Source: Neptuniibacter sp. UBA6509
Lineage (GTDB): Bacteria; Pseudomonadota; Gammaproteobacteria; Pseudomonadales; Balneatricaceae
Direction: 5' to 3'
Assembly: GCA_002435145.1 (NCBI GenBank)
Contig: DJLT01000090.1
Span: forward strand, 1 to 47,019
Length of the DNA stretch: 47,019 nt
This document shows positions 38,240 to 47,019 of this stretch, in pieces. Each line of letters starts with the position of its first letter. Position 1 is the first letter of the stretch. The position numbers were made by a program, and so were the translations under genes. The notes under the pieces were generated by a model, which saw only the letters and a list, made by a program, of their open reading frames with translations, was not told the DNA's origin and did no database searches.

Positions 38240-39499
38240 ATGAAATTTTCTGAGTTTGAATTTGCTGAGACGATTCAACATGCGATAGAGGCATCAGGTT
38301 ACGATGATGCTACGCCGATTCAGATAGCGGCTATACCTGCTATTTTAGCTGGCAAGGATATCTTAGCGGGTGCAAGAACAGGCACCGGTAAAACGGCTGC
38401 GTTTGCATTGCCTTTGCTGCAAAAGCTATTGAGTGTGAGTGAAGGATCAGTCGATGGTACTGAAGATGAAAACAAAAAAGATAAATCATTAAAAATCTTG
38501 GTGTTAGCGCCAACACGTGAGTTAGCACAACAAGTTAATGATAGCTTTAAACGTTATGCAAAAGGCAGTAATTTTAGGTCCGCAGTGGTTTACGGTGGCG
38601 TAGGAATAAAACCACAAATTGAGCAGATTAATAAGGGAATTGACCTGTTGGTGGCAACACCGGGTCGATTGCTCGACCTTAATAAAAAGCGAGCCGTTAA
38701 TCTCTCACAGATAGAAACTTTGGTATTTGATGAAGCGGATCGGATGCTGGATATGGGGTTTAAGGATGAGATTCGTTCTGTCCTAAGCAAGCTCCCAAAA
38801 CGCGATAAAAAACCGAGGCAAACGTTACTTTTTTCAGCGACGCTGAATGACAATATCTTTCGTTTCAGTAAGAACCTTTTAGTAAAACCAGAACTTATTG
38901 AAGTGGATCAGCGTAGTACTGCATCGTCAGATGTTGAGCAGGTGGTTTATAACTGTGACCCTGAGCGCAAGCTTGCTTTAGTTACCCATCTGATTACTAA
39001 AGAGGGCTGGCAACAAACGTTAATTTTTAGCCGTACAAAGCAAGGCGCAGATAAGATTACTGCCTTTCTGCAGGAGAGTGAGCTTCGTGCAGAGGCGATA
39101 CATGCGGACCGATCTCAGGCGAGCCGAGAGCAAGCTTTAGCTGATTTTAAAGTCGGAGTGCTACAAGTGTTAGTTGCTACCGATGTGGCCGCGCGAGGCA
39201 TTGATATTCAAGGTCTGGAAGCAGTGATTAATTTTGAAGTTCCCTACAAAGCAGAGGACTATGTTCATCGCATTGGCCGAACAGGTCGGGCAGGTCGACA
39301 AGGTAAAGCCATTACCCTGCTGATAGAGGAGGAAAACTATCTTCTTGAAGAGATTGAGGTGCTGTTAGATACACGGCTAGCACAGCAATGGTTAGTCGGC
39401 TTTGAGCCTGATCTGACACGCACTGTAGAAACAAGTAACAAAAATACGCGTAGTGCGCAGAAGAGAAGGGCGAAGAAACGGGCTTTTAAAAAGAAGTAA
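38240..39499 (+). CDS. rhlE: DEAD-box RNA helicase, RhlE type
   Basis: A 419-residue ATP-dependent RNA helicase with all motifs: Q motif (YDDATPIQIAAIP), motif I ARTGTGKT, Ia APTRELAQQ, Ib TPGRLLDL, II DEAD (VFDEADRMLDMGF), III SAT (FSATLNDNIF), IV IFSRTKQGAD, V ATDVAARGID and VI HRIGRTGRAG. The basic tail (RSAQKRRAKKRAFKKK) would help RNA binding. RhlE-like enzymes assist ribosome assembly and RNA turnover, often in the cold. It is two bases after the M50 gene and ends convergent with the DnaJ-related gene. Confidence 0.93.
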   Translation: MKFSEFEFAETIQHAIEASGYDDATPIQIAAIPAILAGKDILAGARTGTGKTAAFALPLLQKLLSVSEGSVDGTEDENKKDKSLKILVLAPTRELAQQVNDSFKRYAKGSNFRSAVVYGGVGIKPQIEQINKGIDLLVATPGRLLDLNKKRAVNLSQIETLVFDEADRMLDMGFKDEIRSVLSKLPKRDKKPRQTLLFSATLNDNIFRFSKNLLVKPELIEVDQRSTASSDVEQVVYNCDPERKLALVTHLITKEGWQQTLIFSRTKQGADKITAFLQESELRAEAIHADRSQASREQALADFKVGVLQVLVATDVAARGIDIQGLEAVINFEVPYKAEDYVHRIGRTGRAGRQGKAITLLIEEENYLLEEIEVLLDTRLAQQWLVGFEPDLTRTVETSNKNTRSAQKRRAKKRAFKKK

Positions 39500-39579
39500 A
39501 TTGTATATTCCTCAACGTGTAAATATGTCTGCGCAGTTATTACTATAAGAGGGCGTGTATCATAAGCATTGATCCTCAA

Positions 39580-40182
39580 TTAATCGATACGCTTTAAGCA
39601 GGCTAACTGTTCATAAGCTTCACGAATCGAAATGAAGGTCTCTGAATCACCGCCCTTATCTGGGTGATGTATTGCAGCAAGCTTTTGATAAGTGCTGCGA
39701 ATTAATGGCCATTCAGCGTCTGTTTTTAATCCTAATATTGAGAATGCCGATTGTTCTTCATCGGCTGCATAGTAGCGTTGCCAGAAGCTATTAAGCAGTT
39801 GCTCGACGCTTTTTGGGTCACTCTGTGTGAATTCGTTCCAATCTAGGTAATAGGCTTTTATCTTATCATCAGCGGTTTGCTGAATAAGATCTTGCTGGAT
39901 GTTATCTGTTGCCCCCGAAACCGTATGGGGAATGATCTCAATTTTTAATGCTGAGATAACCAGGTAGTAGCCTTCATCATGAAAGATAGGTTGAAGCTGA
40001 TAAAGGGCGTTCATGACGAGGAAGTGTTTACGGAACAGGGCTAAATCCCCCGAACTTTCGCTCGGGAGTTTTAAATCGTCATCTGAAAAGTTGAGGTGTT
40101 TCAGTAAAGTGTATTCAGACATGGGCCCGGTATTGCTTCTTATAAATTTAGCAATAGGGGACATAAAAGGGTTTAGTTGCAT
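39580..40182 (-). CDS. DnaJ-related protein with C-terminal J domain
   Basis: A 200-residue protein with an N-terminal domain typical of DNAJ-related proteins (NPFMSPIAKFIRSN, then SEYTLLKHLNFSDD) and a C-terminal J domain (residues about 142-195: FSILGLKTDAEWPLIRSTYQ ... HHPDKGGDSETFISIREAYEQL) with the HPD motif that stimulates Hsp70 ATPase. It probably recruits DnaK to an unknown client. It lacks the Gly/Phe and zinc-finger regions of DnaJ. Neighbours give no further clue. Confidence 0.88.
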   Translation of the reverse strand: MQLNPFMSPIAKFIRSNTGPMSEYTLLKHLNFSDDDLKLPSESSGDLALFRKHFLVMNALYQLQPIFHDEGYYLVISALKIEIIPHTVSGATDNIQQDLIQQTADDKIKAYYLDWNEFTQSDPKSVEQLLNSFWQRYYAADEEQSAFSILGLKTDAEWPLIRSTYQKLAAIHHPDKGGDSETFISIREAYEQLACLKRID

Positions 40183-40252
40183 GAGGCCACTTCTAAGAAC
40201 GCTATTAAGAACATAGAGTGGCCCAGCATAGAGCGAATAAGTTTGTTTTAAA

Positions 40253-40266
40253 AGCCTAAAGAGGCT
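40253..40266 (-). terminator. Short terminator candidate after the luciferase-like gene
   Basis: A 5-bp stem (AGCCT / AGGCT) with a 4-base loop; on the minus strand it is followed by TTT and AAAAC. Weak but correctly placed. Confidence 0.35.
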
Positions 40267-40278
40267 GTTACTACAAGC

Positions 40279-41286
40279 TTAAAGCCCTTTAGCAAGTAGT
40301 TGATAGCTATCTAAACGGTCATCAAAACTGTGAGTCACGGCAACAGTACCAATTTCATTGCATTGATAATCTTCTGAAAGCTGTTCAATTTCTGTCCAGC
40401 ATTGGTCGGGCGTACCCACTGTATAGCCATTTAGAATCTGGTTATAAAGTGCTTTGTCCGATTCTGAAAATTGAGCGTAACGATCCTGTACTTCAGACGG
40501 TGTTAAAAAGGCTTCACGTAATCCTAGCTGAGCTGCCAGTTTACGATAAACCGCCGTTCCCGCACGTAACTTCGCTTCCTCTTCAGTTCCCGCACAGATG
40601 CATGCAATCGCGAGCATTTTGGTCGGTGATCCTTCATGGCCCGCTCGTTTATATTCTTCAGTATATTCTGTGAAGATGGCAGGATTACAGTTATCGGGAT
40701 CAATAAAACGGGCAAGCGCAATATTGTAACCTAGATGGCCTGCTAGCCCAGCGCTACCACCACTAGAGCCTAGCATCCAAAGTTCTGGTTTGGGGCTGCT
40801 GTCAGGAAGCACGTTGATCGTGTGAAAGGGATTGCTGTTTGGCATTGAACCATCGACAAAGCCCTTTAGGTCAAAAGCCTGCTGTGGGTACTGATCTCCA
40901 TGTCTGGCTTGATGAGGTGCAGCTAAGGCCTGAGACGTTAAGCCCGAACCGCCTGGTGCTCGGCCTATACCTAAATCAATACGGTCAGGGTGAAGAGTCG
41001 CCATCATTTTGAAACTCTCAGCAACTTTCAAAGGGCTATAGTGTGAAAGCATAACGCCACCGCTGCCAACGCGAATATTTTCAGTAACACTGGCAATGGT
41101 GGCGACTAAAATTTCAGGGCAGGGGTTAGCAAAGTGCATACTGTCGTGATGCTCAGCAACCCAGTAACGGTAATACCCCAATTCATCGCATGCTTTAGCA
41201 AGTTCGATACTCAAGCCGGGGGCTTCTATTGCTGGGTGAGAACCATGTACAGGGGATTGATCTACAACTGACAGTTTAATGCTCAT
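40279..41286 (-). CDS. LLM-class flavin-dependent oxidoreductase (bacterial luciferase-like)
   Basis: A 335-residue TIM-barrel flavin monooxygenase. The opening MSIKLSVVDQSPV and YRYWVAEHHDSMHFANPCPEI, GSGGVMLSHYSPLKVAESFKM and RIDLGIGRAPGGSG are typical of the MsnO8/YhbW group of luciferase-like enzymes, which use reduced FMN and oxygen; substrate unknown. The ATG has AGGAG seven bases upstream. A perfect 28-bp palindrome lies immediately before that site, so the gene is very likely controlled by a dimeric repressor (inference). Confidence 0.92.
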   Translation of the reverse strand: MSIKLSVVDQSPVHGSHPAIEAPGLSIELAKACDELGYYRYWVAEHHDSMHFANPCPEILVATIASVTENIRVGSGGVMLSHYSPLKVAESFKMMATLHPDRIDLGIGRAPGGSGLTSQALAAPHQARHGDQYPQQAFDLKGFVDGSMPNSNPFHTINVLPDSSPKPELWMLGSSGGSAGLAGHLGYNIALARFIDPDNCNPAIFTEYTEEYKRAGHEGSPTKMLAIACICAGTEEEAKLRAGTAVYRKLAAQLGLREAFLTPSEVQDRYAQFSESDKALYNQILNGYTVGTPDQCWTEIEQLSEDYQCNEIGTVAVTHSFDDRLDSYQLLAKGL

Positions 41287-41297
41287 TTACTTCTCCT

Positions 41298-41325
41298 ATT
41301 TATAGTTAATATATTAACTATAAAT
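41298..41325. promoter_or_regulatory. Perfect 28-bp palindrome, probable operator
   Basis: Half-site ATTTATAGTTAATA is followed directly by its exact reverse complement. It ends 11 bases before the start of the luciferase-like gene on its upstream side, over the likely promoter or transcript start. Such sites suit MarR, HxlR or TetR type dimers; no such regulator gene is in the window. Confidence 0.7.
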
Positions 41326-41412
41326 ATTACTGTAAGCAATGCCTGAGGTACTTAATCTGAGGGCTACAGAAGGGTAGAATGCTCAACATAATACTAATAA
41401 ATGGGTAGATAG

Positions 41413-42354
41413 ATGAACTTGGGTGACAAAATCCAAGCATTATATGCAAAGTACGGCTCACTAAAAGGTGTCACGGTTGAGTTGTATAAGCAGTTAATTG
41501 CGATTTCGGTAAAAAATGAAGCAGCATCAGCCACAATATTTCTACAAGGGGCTCAGGTGGCTGAGTATAAACGAATAGGTGAAAGGCCTGTTCTATGGCT
41601 CAGTGAGTCATGCGATTACAAAGCGGGTAAGTCCCTAAGGGGAGGTATTCCCATCTGCTGGCCATGGTTTGGGGATATAGAACGAAATCCAGATGTAGTG
41701 AAACATCAAATTCCTCAGCTAACTTCTGAAACATCCATACCGGCTCATGGCTTTGTGAGAGATCAGGAATGGGCGCTTGATTCAGTAGAGCTTATCGATA
41801 GCGAAACTACCCAGCTTGTTTTGTCATTGGAAATCGATGCTAGCGAGCTTTGGCCTTACCCCTCACTTTTGAAACTCACGGTAAGTGTTGGAGTTGAGTT
41901 AGATATCAAGTTGTCGGTTACAAATACAGGTTCTGAAACCTTTTGTTTTTCCTCTGCATTGCATACATATCTTAACCTTGGGACTGTGGAGAGTTGTGAG
42001 GTTTTAGGCTTAGAGGGATATGAGTATTTCGATACCTTAGATGATTGGAGGGTAAGGAAATCTAATCGTCCCATTGCGATATATAAGGAACTTGATCAAA
42101 TTTATAGCAATGTAGTATCCCCTGTTCAGCTTAAAGATAAGCAATTCAATCGGGCTATTACGGTTACGGCTTCTAATGCCCCTGATCTGGTTGTTTGGAA
42201 CCCTTGGATTGATAAGTCCAAAAGGTTAAGTCATTTCGATGATGATGCTTATAAGCAGATGATCTGTCTTGAAACTGCACGTCTTTTAGACAATGCAGAA
42301 TCATTATCAACTGGTAGTAGTATCGTTTTTGGCGTTAAGTTAAGTGTTAATTGA
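41413..42354 (+). CDS. D-hexose-6-phosphate mutarotase (YeaD-like)
   Basis: Interconverts alpha and beta anomers of hexose 6-phosphates. The 313-residue beta-sandwich protein has the family motifs RGGIPICWPWFG, PAHGFVRDQEWAL, the histidine in SSALHTYLNLG and the ending VVWNPWIDKSKRLSHFDDDAYKQMICLE. It lies divergent from the luciferase-like gene and convergent with the DUF47 gene. Confidence 0.92.
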   Translation: MNLGDKIQALYAKYGSLKGVTVELYKQLIAISVKNEAASATIFLQGAQVAEYKRIGERPVLWLSESCDYKAGKSLRGGIPICWPWFGDIERNPDVVKHQIPQLTSETSIPAHGFVRDQEWALDSVELIDSETTQLVLSLEIDASELWPYPSLLKLTVSVGVELDIKLSVTNTGSETFCFSSALHTYLNLGTVESCEVLGLEGYEYFDTLDDWRVRKSNRPIAIYKELDQIYSNVVSPVQLKDKQFNRAITVTASNAPDLVVWNPWIDKSKRLSHFDDDAYKQMICLETARLLDNAESLSTGSSIVFGVKLSVN

Positions 42355-42410
42355 ACTCTGAAAGAGCTCTCAAATTAAATATTTTACTTTGTCTATGGCT
42401 TGAAAACCGC

Positions 42411-43055
42411 TTAAATTAATTTCACCATAATATCGTGAAGAACATTAGCGGCGGCATGAAGCCGGCGGGAGCCGTCCATCAAATGGTGGTAGATCTCTCT
42501 TTTGCATAACATCTCAGTTGTTACTTCACCTTGGAAGAGCTCAGCAAGACTGTGGCGGTACCGTCTTTCTATTCTTCTATGAGCATGGCGTGCCGCTTGA
42601 GCCTCTTTTTCACTGCCCGCTGGATAGGTAGATAGCTCATTAAAACCACGTTCCAAAGCCTCGCAACCAGCTAACAACTCATCAAGAATCATGATCATAT
42701 GTTCATCAGGTTCTACATTCAGATCAAGCATCTCATTTATTGTGCTTTTACAGTGGGTAATGATCCAATCTAAAGAAGCGATAGCACGATAAATATCTTC
42801 ACGATCGATAGGGGTCGAGAATGCACGGTTGAGTTGATGTAGGTTACGTATTTTTATTGCGTCTGCTTGATGTTCATCTGCAGCCAGTACTTCTGCTAAT
42901 TCAGGGATAGGCTTTGTCATATATAGATGGAGATTACGAATAGTGACCGTTACTAAGGCACACTGCTCTGCAAGTAGCGTGAAAAAATCTGGCGGTGTAG
43001 GAATAATCCGATTCAGTAGTTTTGTAATGAAGCTTGGTTTCTTTGGCTGATTCAT
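42411..43055 (-). CDS. DUF47 (TIGR00153) PhoU-like protein, partner of Pit
   Basis: A 214-residue all-helical protein of the DUF47 family, related to PhoU and usually encoded beside a low-affinity phosphate transporter; it is thought to modulate that transporter. Signatures are PTPPDFFTLLAEQCALVTV and the helices ADEHQADAIKIRNLHQLNRAFSTPIDREDI, which carry the D-E-x-A-D and T/PIDREDI metal-binding motifs. It starts 13 bases after the transporter gene, so both form an operon. Confidence 0.92.
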   Translation of the reverse strand: MNQPKKPSFITKLLNRIIPTPPDFFTLLAEQCALVTVTIRNLHLYMTKPIPELAEVLAADEHQADAIKIRNLHQLNRAFSTPIDREDIYRAIASLDWIITHCKSTINEMLDLNVEPDEHMIMILDELLAGCEALERGFNELSTYPAGSEKEAQAARHAHRRIERRYRHSLAELFQGEVTTEMLCKREIYHHLMDGSRRLHAAANVLHDIMVKLI

Positions 43056-43068
43056 AATTTAATACCGC

Positions 43069-44106
43069 CTAAGTAAGGCCTGTCATATAAAGAAAGCTAT
43101 AAGAGAGTATGGCCACCAGTGCAGCGCCGGGTATGGTTAGCAACCAAGTGACTGCGATCTCACGCGCTTTAGCCCAACGTACGGCTTTGGCGCGTTCTGA
43201 GGCTCCTATACCCATAATAGATGAAGAGACAACGTGAGTTGTTGAAACCGGTGCTCCAATGAGTGATGCCATAAAAACAACGCCCGCTGAGGTCGCTTGA
43301 GAATTGACTGCATGTAAGGGTCTGATTTTATAGATGGCGAATGCCAGTGTTCTGACGATTTTCCAGCCTCCGAGTATTGTGCCTAATGTAATTGAGATAG
43401 CGCAGACTAAAATGACCCAAAAGGGCACAACAAATTCACTTATATCACCACTAAGAAGTAAGCATAGTGTCAGTATCCCCATGCTTTTTTGCGCATCATT
43501 TGCTCCGTGAGCAAATGCAAGTCCTGCTGTCGTAATCCATTGCGCCCCTCGTAATTCTCGATTAATAAGTGGGCTGGCGGTTCTAAGTAGATATAACGTT
43601 ACTCGTTGGAAGATAAAACCAATCCAAAAGCCTGCTAAAGGGGATATAAAAAGTGCCAATAGTACTTTTGTAACACCCGTTATATGGCCTTGGGCTAACT
43701 GCGATAAGCCCCACAATACGTGTTCCGGACCAGCAGATATGATGACGACTCCAACTAGTCCACCAACCAATGCGTGGGATGAAGAGGAAGGCAGGCCCCG
43801 ATACCACGTTAGGAAGTTCCAAGCTGTTGCGGCAAAAAGACCGCAGATAACCACAGTGAGCGAGAGCTTTATGGGTAGTTGATCTAATGTGACAAACTTC
43901 CCGATAGTATTGGCTACGGCAGTCCCTCCGAGAATAGGCCCTAAAAAAGTGAAAGTACCAACAACGATGACCGATTGAAGGGGCGTCATCGCACGGGATG
44001 CTATCACCGATGCAATCATATTCGATGCATCATGAAAGCCATTGGTAAAGTCGAAAACGATAACAATGACTGTAGCGATAATGATAAAAAGCCAGATGCT
44101 ATCCAT
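43069..44106 (-). CDS. Inorganic phosphate transporter, PitA/PHO4 family
   Basis: A 345-residue inner-membrane protein with about ten helices that carries metal-phosphate into the cell with protons or sodium. The two inverted PHO4 signatures are present: DFTNGFHDASNMIASVIASRAMTP near the start and AFAHGANDAQKSMGILTLCL in the second half, plus SSSHALVGGLVG and SLIGAPVSTTHVVSS. It is shorter than E. coli PitA (499), as in many marine Pit proteins. The gene leads an operon with DUF47. Confidence 0.94.
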   Translation of the reverse strand: MDSIWLFIIIATVIVIVFDFTNGFHDASNMIASVIASRAMTPLQSVIVVGTFTFLGPILGGTAVANTIGKFVTLDQLPIKLSLTVVICGLFAATAWNFLTWYRGLPSSSSHALVGGLVGVVIISAGPEHVLWGLSQLAQGHITGVTKVLLALFISPLAGFWIGFIFQRVTLYLLRTASPLINRELRGAQWITTAGLAFAHGANDAQKSMGILTLCLLLSGDISEFVVPFWVILVCAISITLGTILGGWKIVRTLAFAIYKIRPLHAVNSQATSAGVVFMASLIGAPVSTTHVVSSSIMGIGASERAKAVRWAKAREIAVTWLLTIPGAALVAILSYSFLYMTGLT

Positions 44107-44278
44107 TTATTGCTGGCCACCTTTACTCGAATAGTTTTAAAAGGTTATCGCTTAATAATAGACGTTGAAATGATTAGGTTTTTAGCAAAATGTGAAAATA
44201 TCAGTGTAGCAGTGTATTTTACTGATCTATGGCAAAATTGAGTTTGAATAGATATCGAGAGCAAGATTAAAGATAACG

Positions 44279-44322
44279 AAAGTTAGCACCCTATAAGCGC
44301 TTTAAATAGAGTGACTAACTTT
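44279..44322 (-). repeat. Inverted repeat between modF and pit
   Basis: AAAGTTAG (44279-44286) and CTAACTTT (44315-44322) with additional CAC/GTG pairs inside. Downstream of modF on its strand; it may act as a terminator of modF, but the T run is poor. Confidence 0.35.
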
Positions 44323-44345
44323 ACAGAAGATAGGGAGGCCTCTGT

Positions 44346-45791
44346 TTACTCGGCAGAAAGTTTTTCTAAATGTTTATATTCTTTAATGCCACTGATCTGA
44401 TCTTCAGCATGATGATTCACATAAAGCACAGTGGTATCACCACTTGCGCAGATCTTTTCAATAAGCGCTAATACAAGCTGGCGGTTGATATCATCTAACC
44501 CCAAGCAAGGCTCATCTAAGATAAGAAGAGTAGGGTGCTTAACCATTGCGCGAGCTATCAGTAATAGACGCTGATCACCAAACGACAGCTGATTGTATGG
44601 TTCGTTAGCTCGATCTTTCATGCCAAGCAATTCAAGCCATTGGTCAGCCACTTCTTTCTGCTTGTCTGTACTCTTGGTGTACATGCCAATGCTGTCGTGA
44701 AAGCCAGAAATAATAACGTTACGCAGACTAATGCTGACACGATATTCCCATTGAAGCGCGGTAGAGACATATCCAATATATTGTTTGATCTGCCAGATGG
44801 TTTCGCCATTACCGCGCTGCATACCAAAAACAAAGATGTCATTGGTGTAACACTGAGGATGGTCACCGGTTATCAGGTTCAGCAAACAGGTTTTACCGCT
44901 GCCGTTAGGGCCGCTTAATTGCCAATGCTGTCCAGGCTTTATCGACCAATTCAGGCCATCAATCACTTTTGAGTCAGCATACGCAATTTTAATGTCGGAT
45001 AGGCGAACGAGTGGATCTTCAGGGTTAAGTGCTGGTGGACGATCAGATTCATCCGTTGCCGGTACAGATAGATCGGTCGTTTTGAGGTGCAACAGCTGGT
45101 ATAGATCGTCGTAAGCTTGCTTGTCGTTTATATCAACCGTGTGGTGAAGCTCGCCTTTATCTGTGTAAGCTACGTGAGTGATAAAGTCTGGCATTTCATC
45201 AAAACGGTTGAGTACTAGAATCATGCCCATTGAATCTACTTTGCTTGCTAGTAAGTCGTGCAAAAGCTTCATCGAATCAGCATCTAAACCATCGAAAGGC
45301 TCATCCAGGATAATAAGGTCTGGGTTATTCGCTAGGGCACGAATTAGCATGATTTTACGGGTTTCGCCTGTCGATAGCTTTCTAAAGCTGCGATCTAGCA
45401 TATGTTCTAGGTTGAATAGTGAAACGAGTTCGTTAAGTAGCTCTGTATCAAATTCAGGATAGGTTGCTTTGCCTTCTTCTAAGATCTCTCTGACAGGGGT
45501 GCCTTCAGAGATAACATCTATTATATCGGCATCATCTTTTTTTAACTCGCGCTCAATCAGTTCTGCTTGCGCTTCAAATGAGACGATTTCGATATGAGAG
45601 GGTAAGCCAGAAATGGTCCCAATGATGTTGTCACCCGCACCGGTCAAGATAGCAGAGAGGGCAGACTTACCAGAACCATTGGTACCTGTAATAACCCAGT
45701 GCTGCTTAGGCTCAAGGTTCCAGTTTATGTTTTTTAAGGTGAAAGATTCACCAAAGTCTGCCGTATAGTTTTCTACTTTTATGCTATTCAT
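44346..45791 (-). CDS. modF: ModF-type ATPase with two ABC domains
   Basis: A 481-residue soluble protein with tandem ABC domains. Walker A motifs are GTNGSGKS (residues about 37-44) and GPNGSGKT; signature motifs LSTGETRK and LSFGDQRL; Walker B LIILDEPFDGLD and LLILDEPCLGLD. Length and sequence match ModF (PhrA) of E. coli, an accessory ABC ATPase linked to molybdate metabolism whose exact role is unsettled. No membrane subunit or other mod gene lies nearby. Confidence 0.9.
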   Translation of the reverse strand: MNSIKVENYTADFGESFTLKNINWNLEPKQHWVITGTNGSGKSALSAILTGAGDNIIGTISGLPSHIEIVSFEAQAELIERELKKDDADIIDVISEGTPVREILEEGKATYPEFDTELLNELVSLFNLEHMLDRSFRKLSTGETRKIMLIRALANNPDLIILDEPFDGLDADSMKLLHDLLASKVDSMGMILVLNRFDEMPDFITHVAYTDKGELHHTVDINDKQAYDDLYQLLHLKTTDLSVPATDESDRPPALNPEDPLVRLSDIKIAYADSKVIDGLNWSIKPGQHWQLSGPNGSGKTCLLNLITGDHPQCYTNDIFVFGMQRGNGETIWQIKQYIGYVSTALQWEYRVSISLRNVIISGFHDSIGMYTKSTDKQKEVADQWLELLGMKDRANEPYNQLSFGDQRLLLIARAMVKHPTLLILDEPCLGLDDINRQLVLALIEKICASGDTTVLYVNHHAEDQISGIKEYKHLEKLSAE

Positions 45792-45876
45792 GACTTTTAT
45801 TAGCGCAATATTCAGTTGAATATTTGCCGCTCCATGGGTGATGGTTTAGTGGTTAGTAGGGTATTCGAAGCAAAAA

Positions 45877-45903
45877 AAAGCCAAGACCAAAGGTCCTGGC
45901 TTT
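45877..45903 (-). terminator. Rho-independent terminator of ilvC
   Basis: A 12-bp stem with one A-C mismatch (AAAGCCAAGACC / GGTCCTGGCTTT) and a 3-base loop, followed on the minus strand by a run of T. It lies 39 bases after the ilvC stop. Confidence 0.85.
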
Positions 45904-45941
45904 ATCTTTTCTCTTAAGAAAAAAGTATAAATATCAAATAA

Positions 45942-47019
45942 TTATACGATCTTCTTCATGTCAGCCATGTGGCCGCGTAGAACAGAACCAATCGCTTCTA
46001 CTGGGTGGCTACGTAGTGCAGCATTAACTTCGATCAAACGAGCGTTATCAACGCCAGTATCAGTAGACTCTAGGCCTTTACCGATAACATCAGTTTTGAT
46101 GTTTTTCATGAAGTCGCCTAGTAGAGGTAGGCAAGCGTGGTTGTATAGGTAGCAACCGTATTCAGCTGTATCAGAGATTGTCGCATTCATTTCGTAAAGT
46201 TTCTTACGAGCGATAGTGTTAGCGATCAGTGGAGTTTCGTGTAGAGACTCATAGTAAGCTGATTCAGCAATGATGCCAGCAGCAGTCATTGTTTCAAATG
46301 CTAGTTCAACACCTGCTTTAACCATAGCAACCATTAGGATACCGTTGTCGAAGAATTCCTGTTCAGAAATTTCAACGTCGCCTGCTGGAGTCTTCTCAAA
46401 GTTAGTCTCAGCAGTCTCTGCACGCCAGCCTAGAAGGTTCTTATCATCGTTCGCCCAGTCTTCCATCATAACGCGTGAGAAAGTACCGTCGATGATGTCG
46501 TCCTGGTGCTTGTTGTAAAGTGGGCGCATGATAACTTTCAACTCTTCAGCAAGATCGAATGCTTTAATCTTAGCTGGGTTAGAAAGACGATCTAGCATGT
46601 TAGTTACGCCGCCATATTTGAGTGCTTCAGTGATTGTTTCCCAACCGAACTGAATTAGTTTAGATGCGTAACCGGCGTCGATACCTTCTTCAACCATTTT
46701 GTCGAAGCAAAGGATAGAACCAGTCTGTAACATACCGCAAAGGATAGTCTGCTCACCCATAAGGTCAGACTTAACTTCAGCGATGAAAGAAGACATTAGA
46801 ACGCCTGCTTTGTGACCGCCAGTACCTACAGCGTAAGCTTTAGCTAGTGCAAGACCTTCACCCTTAGGGTCGTTGTCTTCGTGAACAGCGATAAGTGTTG
46901 GTACACCGAAACCACGAACGTATTCAGCACGTACTTCAGAACCCGGGCACTTAGGAGCAACCATGATTACTGTAAGGTCGTCACGGATTTTCATGCCTTC
47001 TTCAACGATGTTGAAACCG
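45942..47019 (-). CDS. ilvC: Ketol-acid reductoisomerase (NADP+), 5' end outside window
   Basis: IlvC converts acetolactate to dihydroxyisovalerate in valine/isoleucine synthesis, using NADPH and magnesium. The visible 358 or so codons run off the right edge; the frame is open through [20 protein letters not shown] at the boundary, so the ATG at 46994 is internal. The sequence follows the class II (about 490-residue) enzyme of E. coli: [53 protein letters not shown] and [19 protein letters not shown], with a duplicated C-terminal knotted domain. About a quarter of the protein is missing. Confidence 0.95.
   Translation of the reverse strand, partial: GFNIVEEGMKIRDDLTVIMVAPKCPGSEVRAEYVRGFGVPTLIAVHEDNDPKGEGLALAKAYAVGTGGHKAGVLMSSFIAEVKSDLMGEQTILCGMLQTGSILCFDKMVEEGIDAGYASKLIQFGWETITEALKYGGVTNMLDRLSNPAKIKAFDLAEELKVIMRPLYNKHQDDIIDGTFSRVMMEDWANDDKNLLGWRAETAETNFEKTPAGDVEISEQEFFDNGILMVAMVKAGVELAFETMTAAGIIAESAYYESLHETPLIANTIARKKLYEMNATISDTAEYGCYLYNHACLPLLGDFMKNIKTDVIGKGLESTDTGVDNARLIEVNAALRSHPVEAIGSVLRGHMADMKKIV

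Noticed and set aside
42355-42410. Terminator between the mutarotase and DUF47 genes
   Set aside because: Only a short AGAGCTCT palindrome without a stable stem or T run.

Overview
The window is chromosomal DNA of a marine gammaproteobacterium, most likely in the Oceanospirillales/Pseudomonadales (inference). The evidence is the gene order cspD / clpS-clpA / infA-bpt-aat-trxB / ftsK-lolA-rarA-crcB-serS, which is the arrangement known from Pseudomonas and relatives, together with fairly low GC and proteins that read closest to Marinomonas/Neptunomonas-type bacteria. I could not run a search, so the genus is not fixed.

Layout. 142-7527 is a type VI secretion accessory module on the + strand: VgrG spike, DUF4123 adaptor, a 1247-residue LysM-headed probable effector, and an exported Sel1-repeat protein that is probably the immunity partner. 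7689-9018 holds a membrane protein and a SpoIIAA-like protein. 9090-22542 is a housekeeping core: cspD, clpS, clpA, then on the minus strand a CheW/zinc-sensor hybrid, trxB, aat, bpt and infA, then on the plus strand ftsK, lolA, rarA, crcB and serS. Aat, Bpt, ClpS and ClpA together make a complete bacterial N-degron pathway.

22543-29840 is an accessory region of short, same-strand genes, many exported: dienelactone hydrolase, NADAR, two GNATs, DUF4144, a lipoprotein, a MoaF-like protein, DUF3047 and a small membrane protein. It carries visible decay: genes cut by a single in-frame stop, a duplicated GNAT tail and short tandem repeats.

29840-36411 concerns nitrogen and stress: a type III glutamine synthetase preceded by a sigma-54 promoter and two NtrC-like sites; a membrane-bound winged-helix regulator whose sensor is N-terminal and DNA-binding domain C-terminal; a nosR broken by a frameshift with no nosZ after it; an odd 76-nt tRNA-like sequence; and arfA, whose last codons lie inside a strong hairpin, as expected for tmRNA-dependent control of ribosome rescue.

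36512-47019 is mixed: a maltose-type O-acetyltransferase, an M50 membrane protease, an RhlE-type RNA helicase, a DnaJ-related protein, a luciferase-like flavin monooxygenase behind a perfect 28-bp palindrome, a hexose-6-phosphate mutarotase, Pit phosphate transporter plus DUF47 partner, ModF, and ilvC, which runs off the right edge.

The best candidates for follow-up are the T6SS module, the CheW-CZB-CheW protein next to trxB, the inverted-topology regulator, the tRNA-like sequence beside broken nosR, and the arfA hairpin. No wholly new system is proven by the sequence alone.
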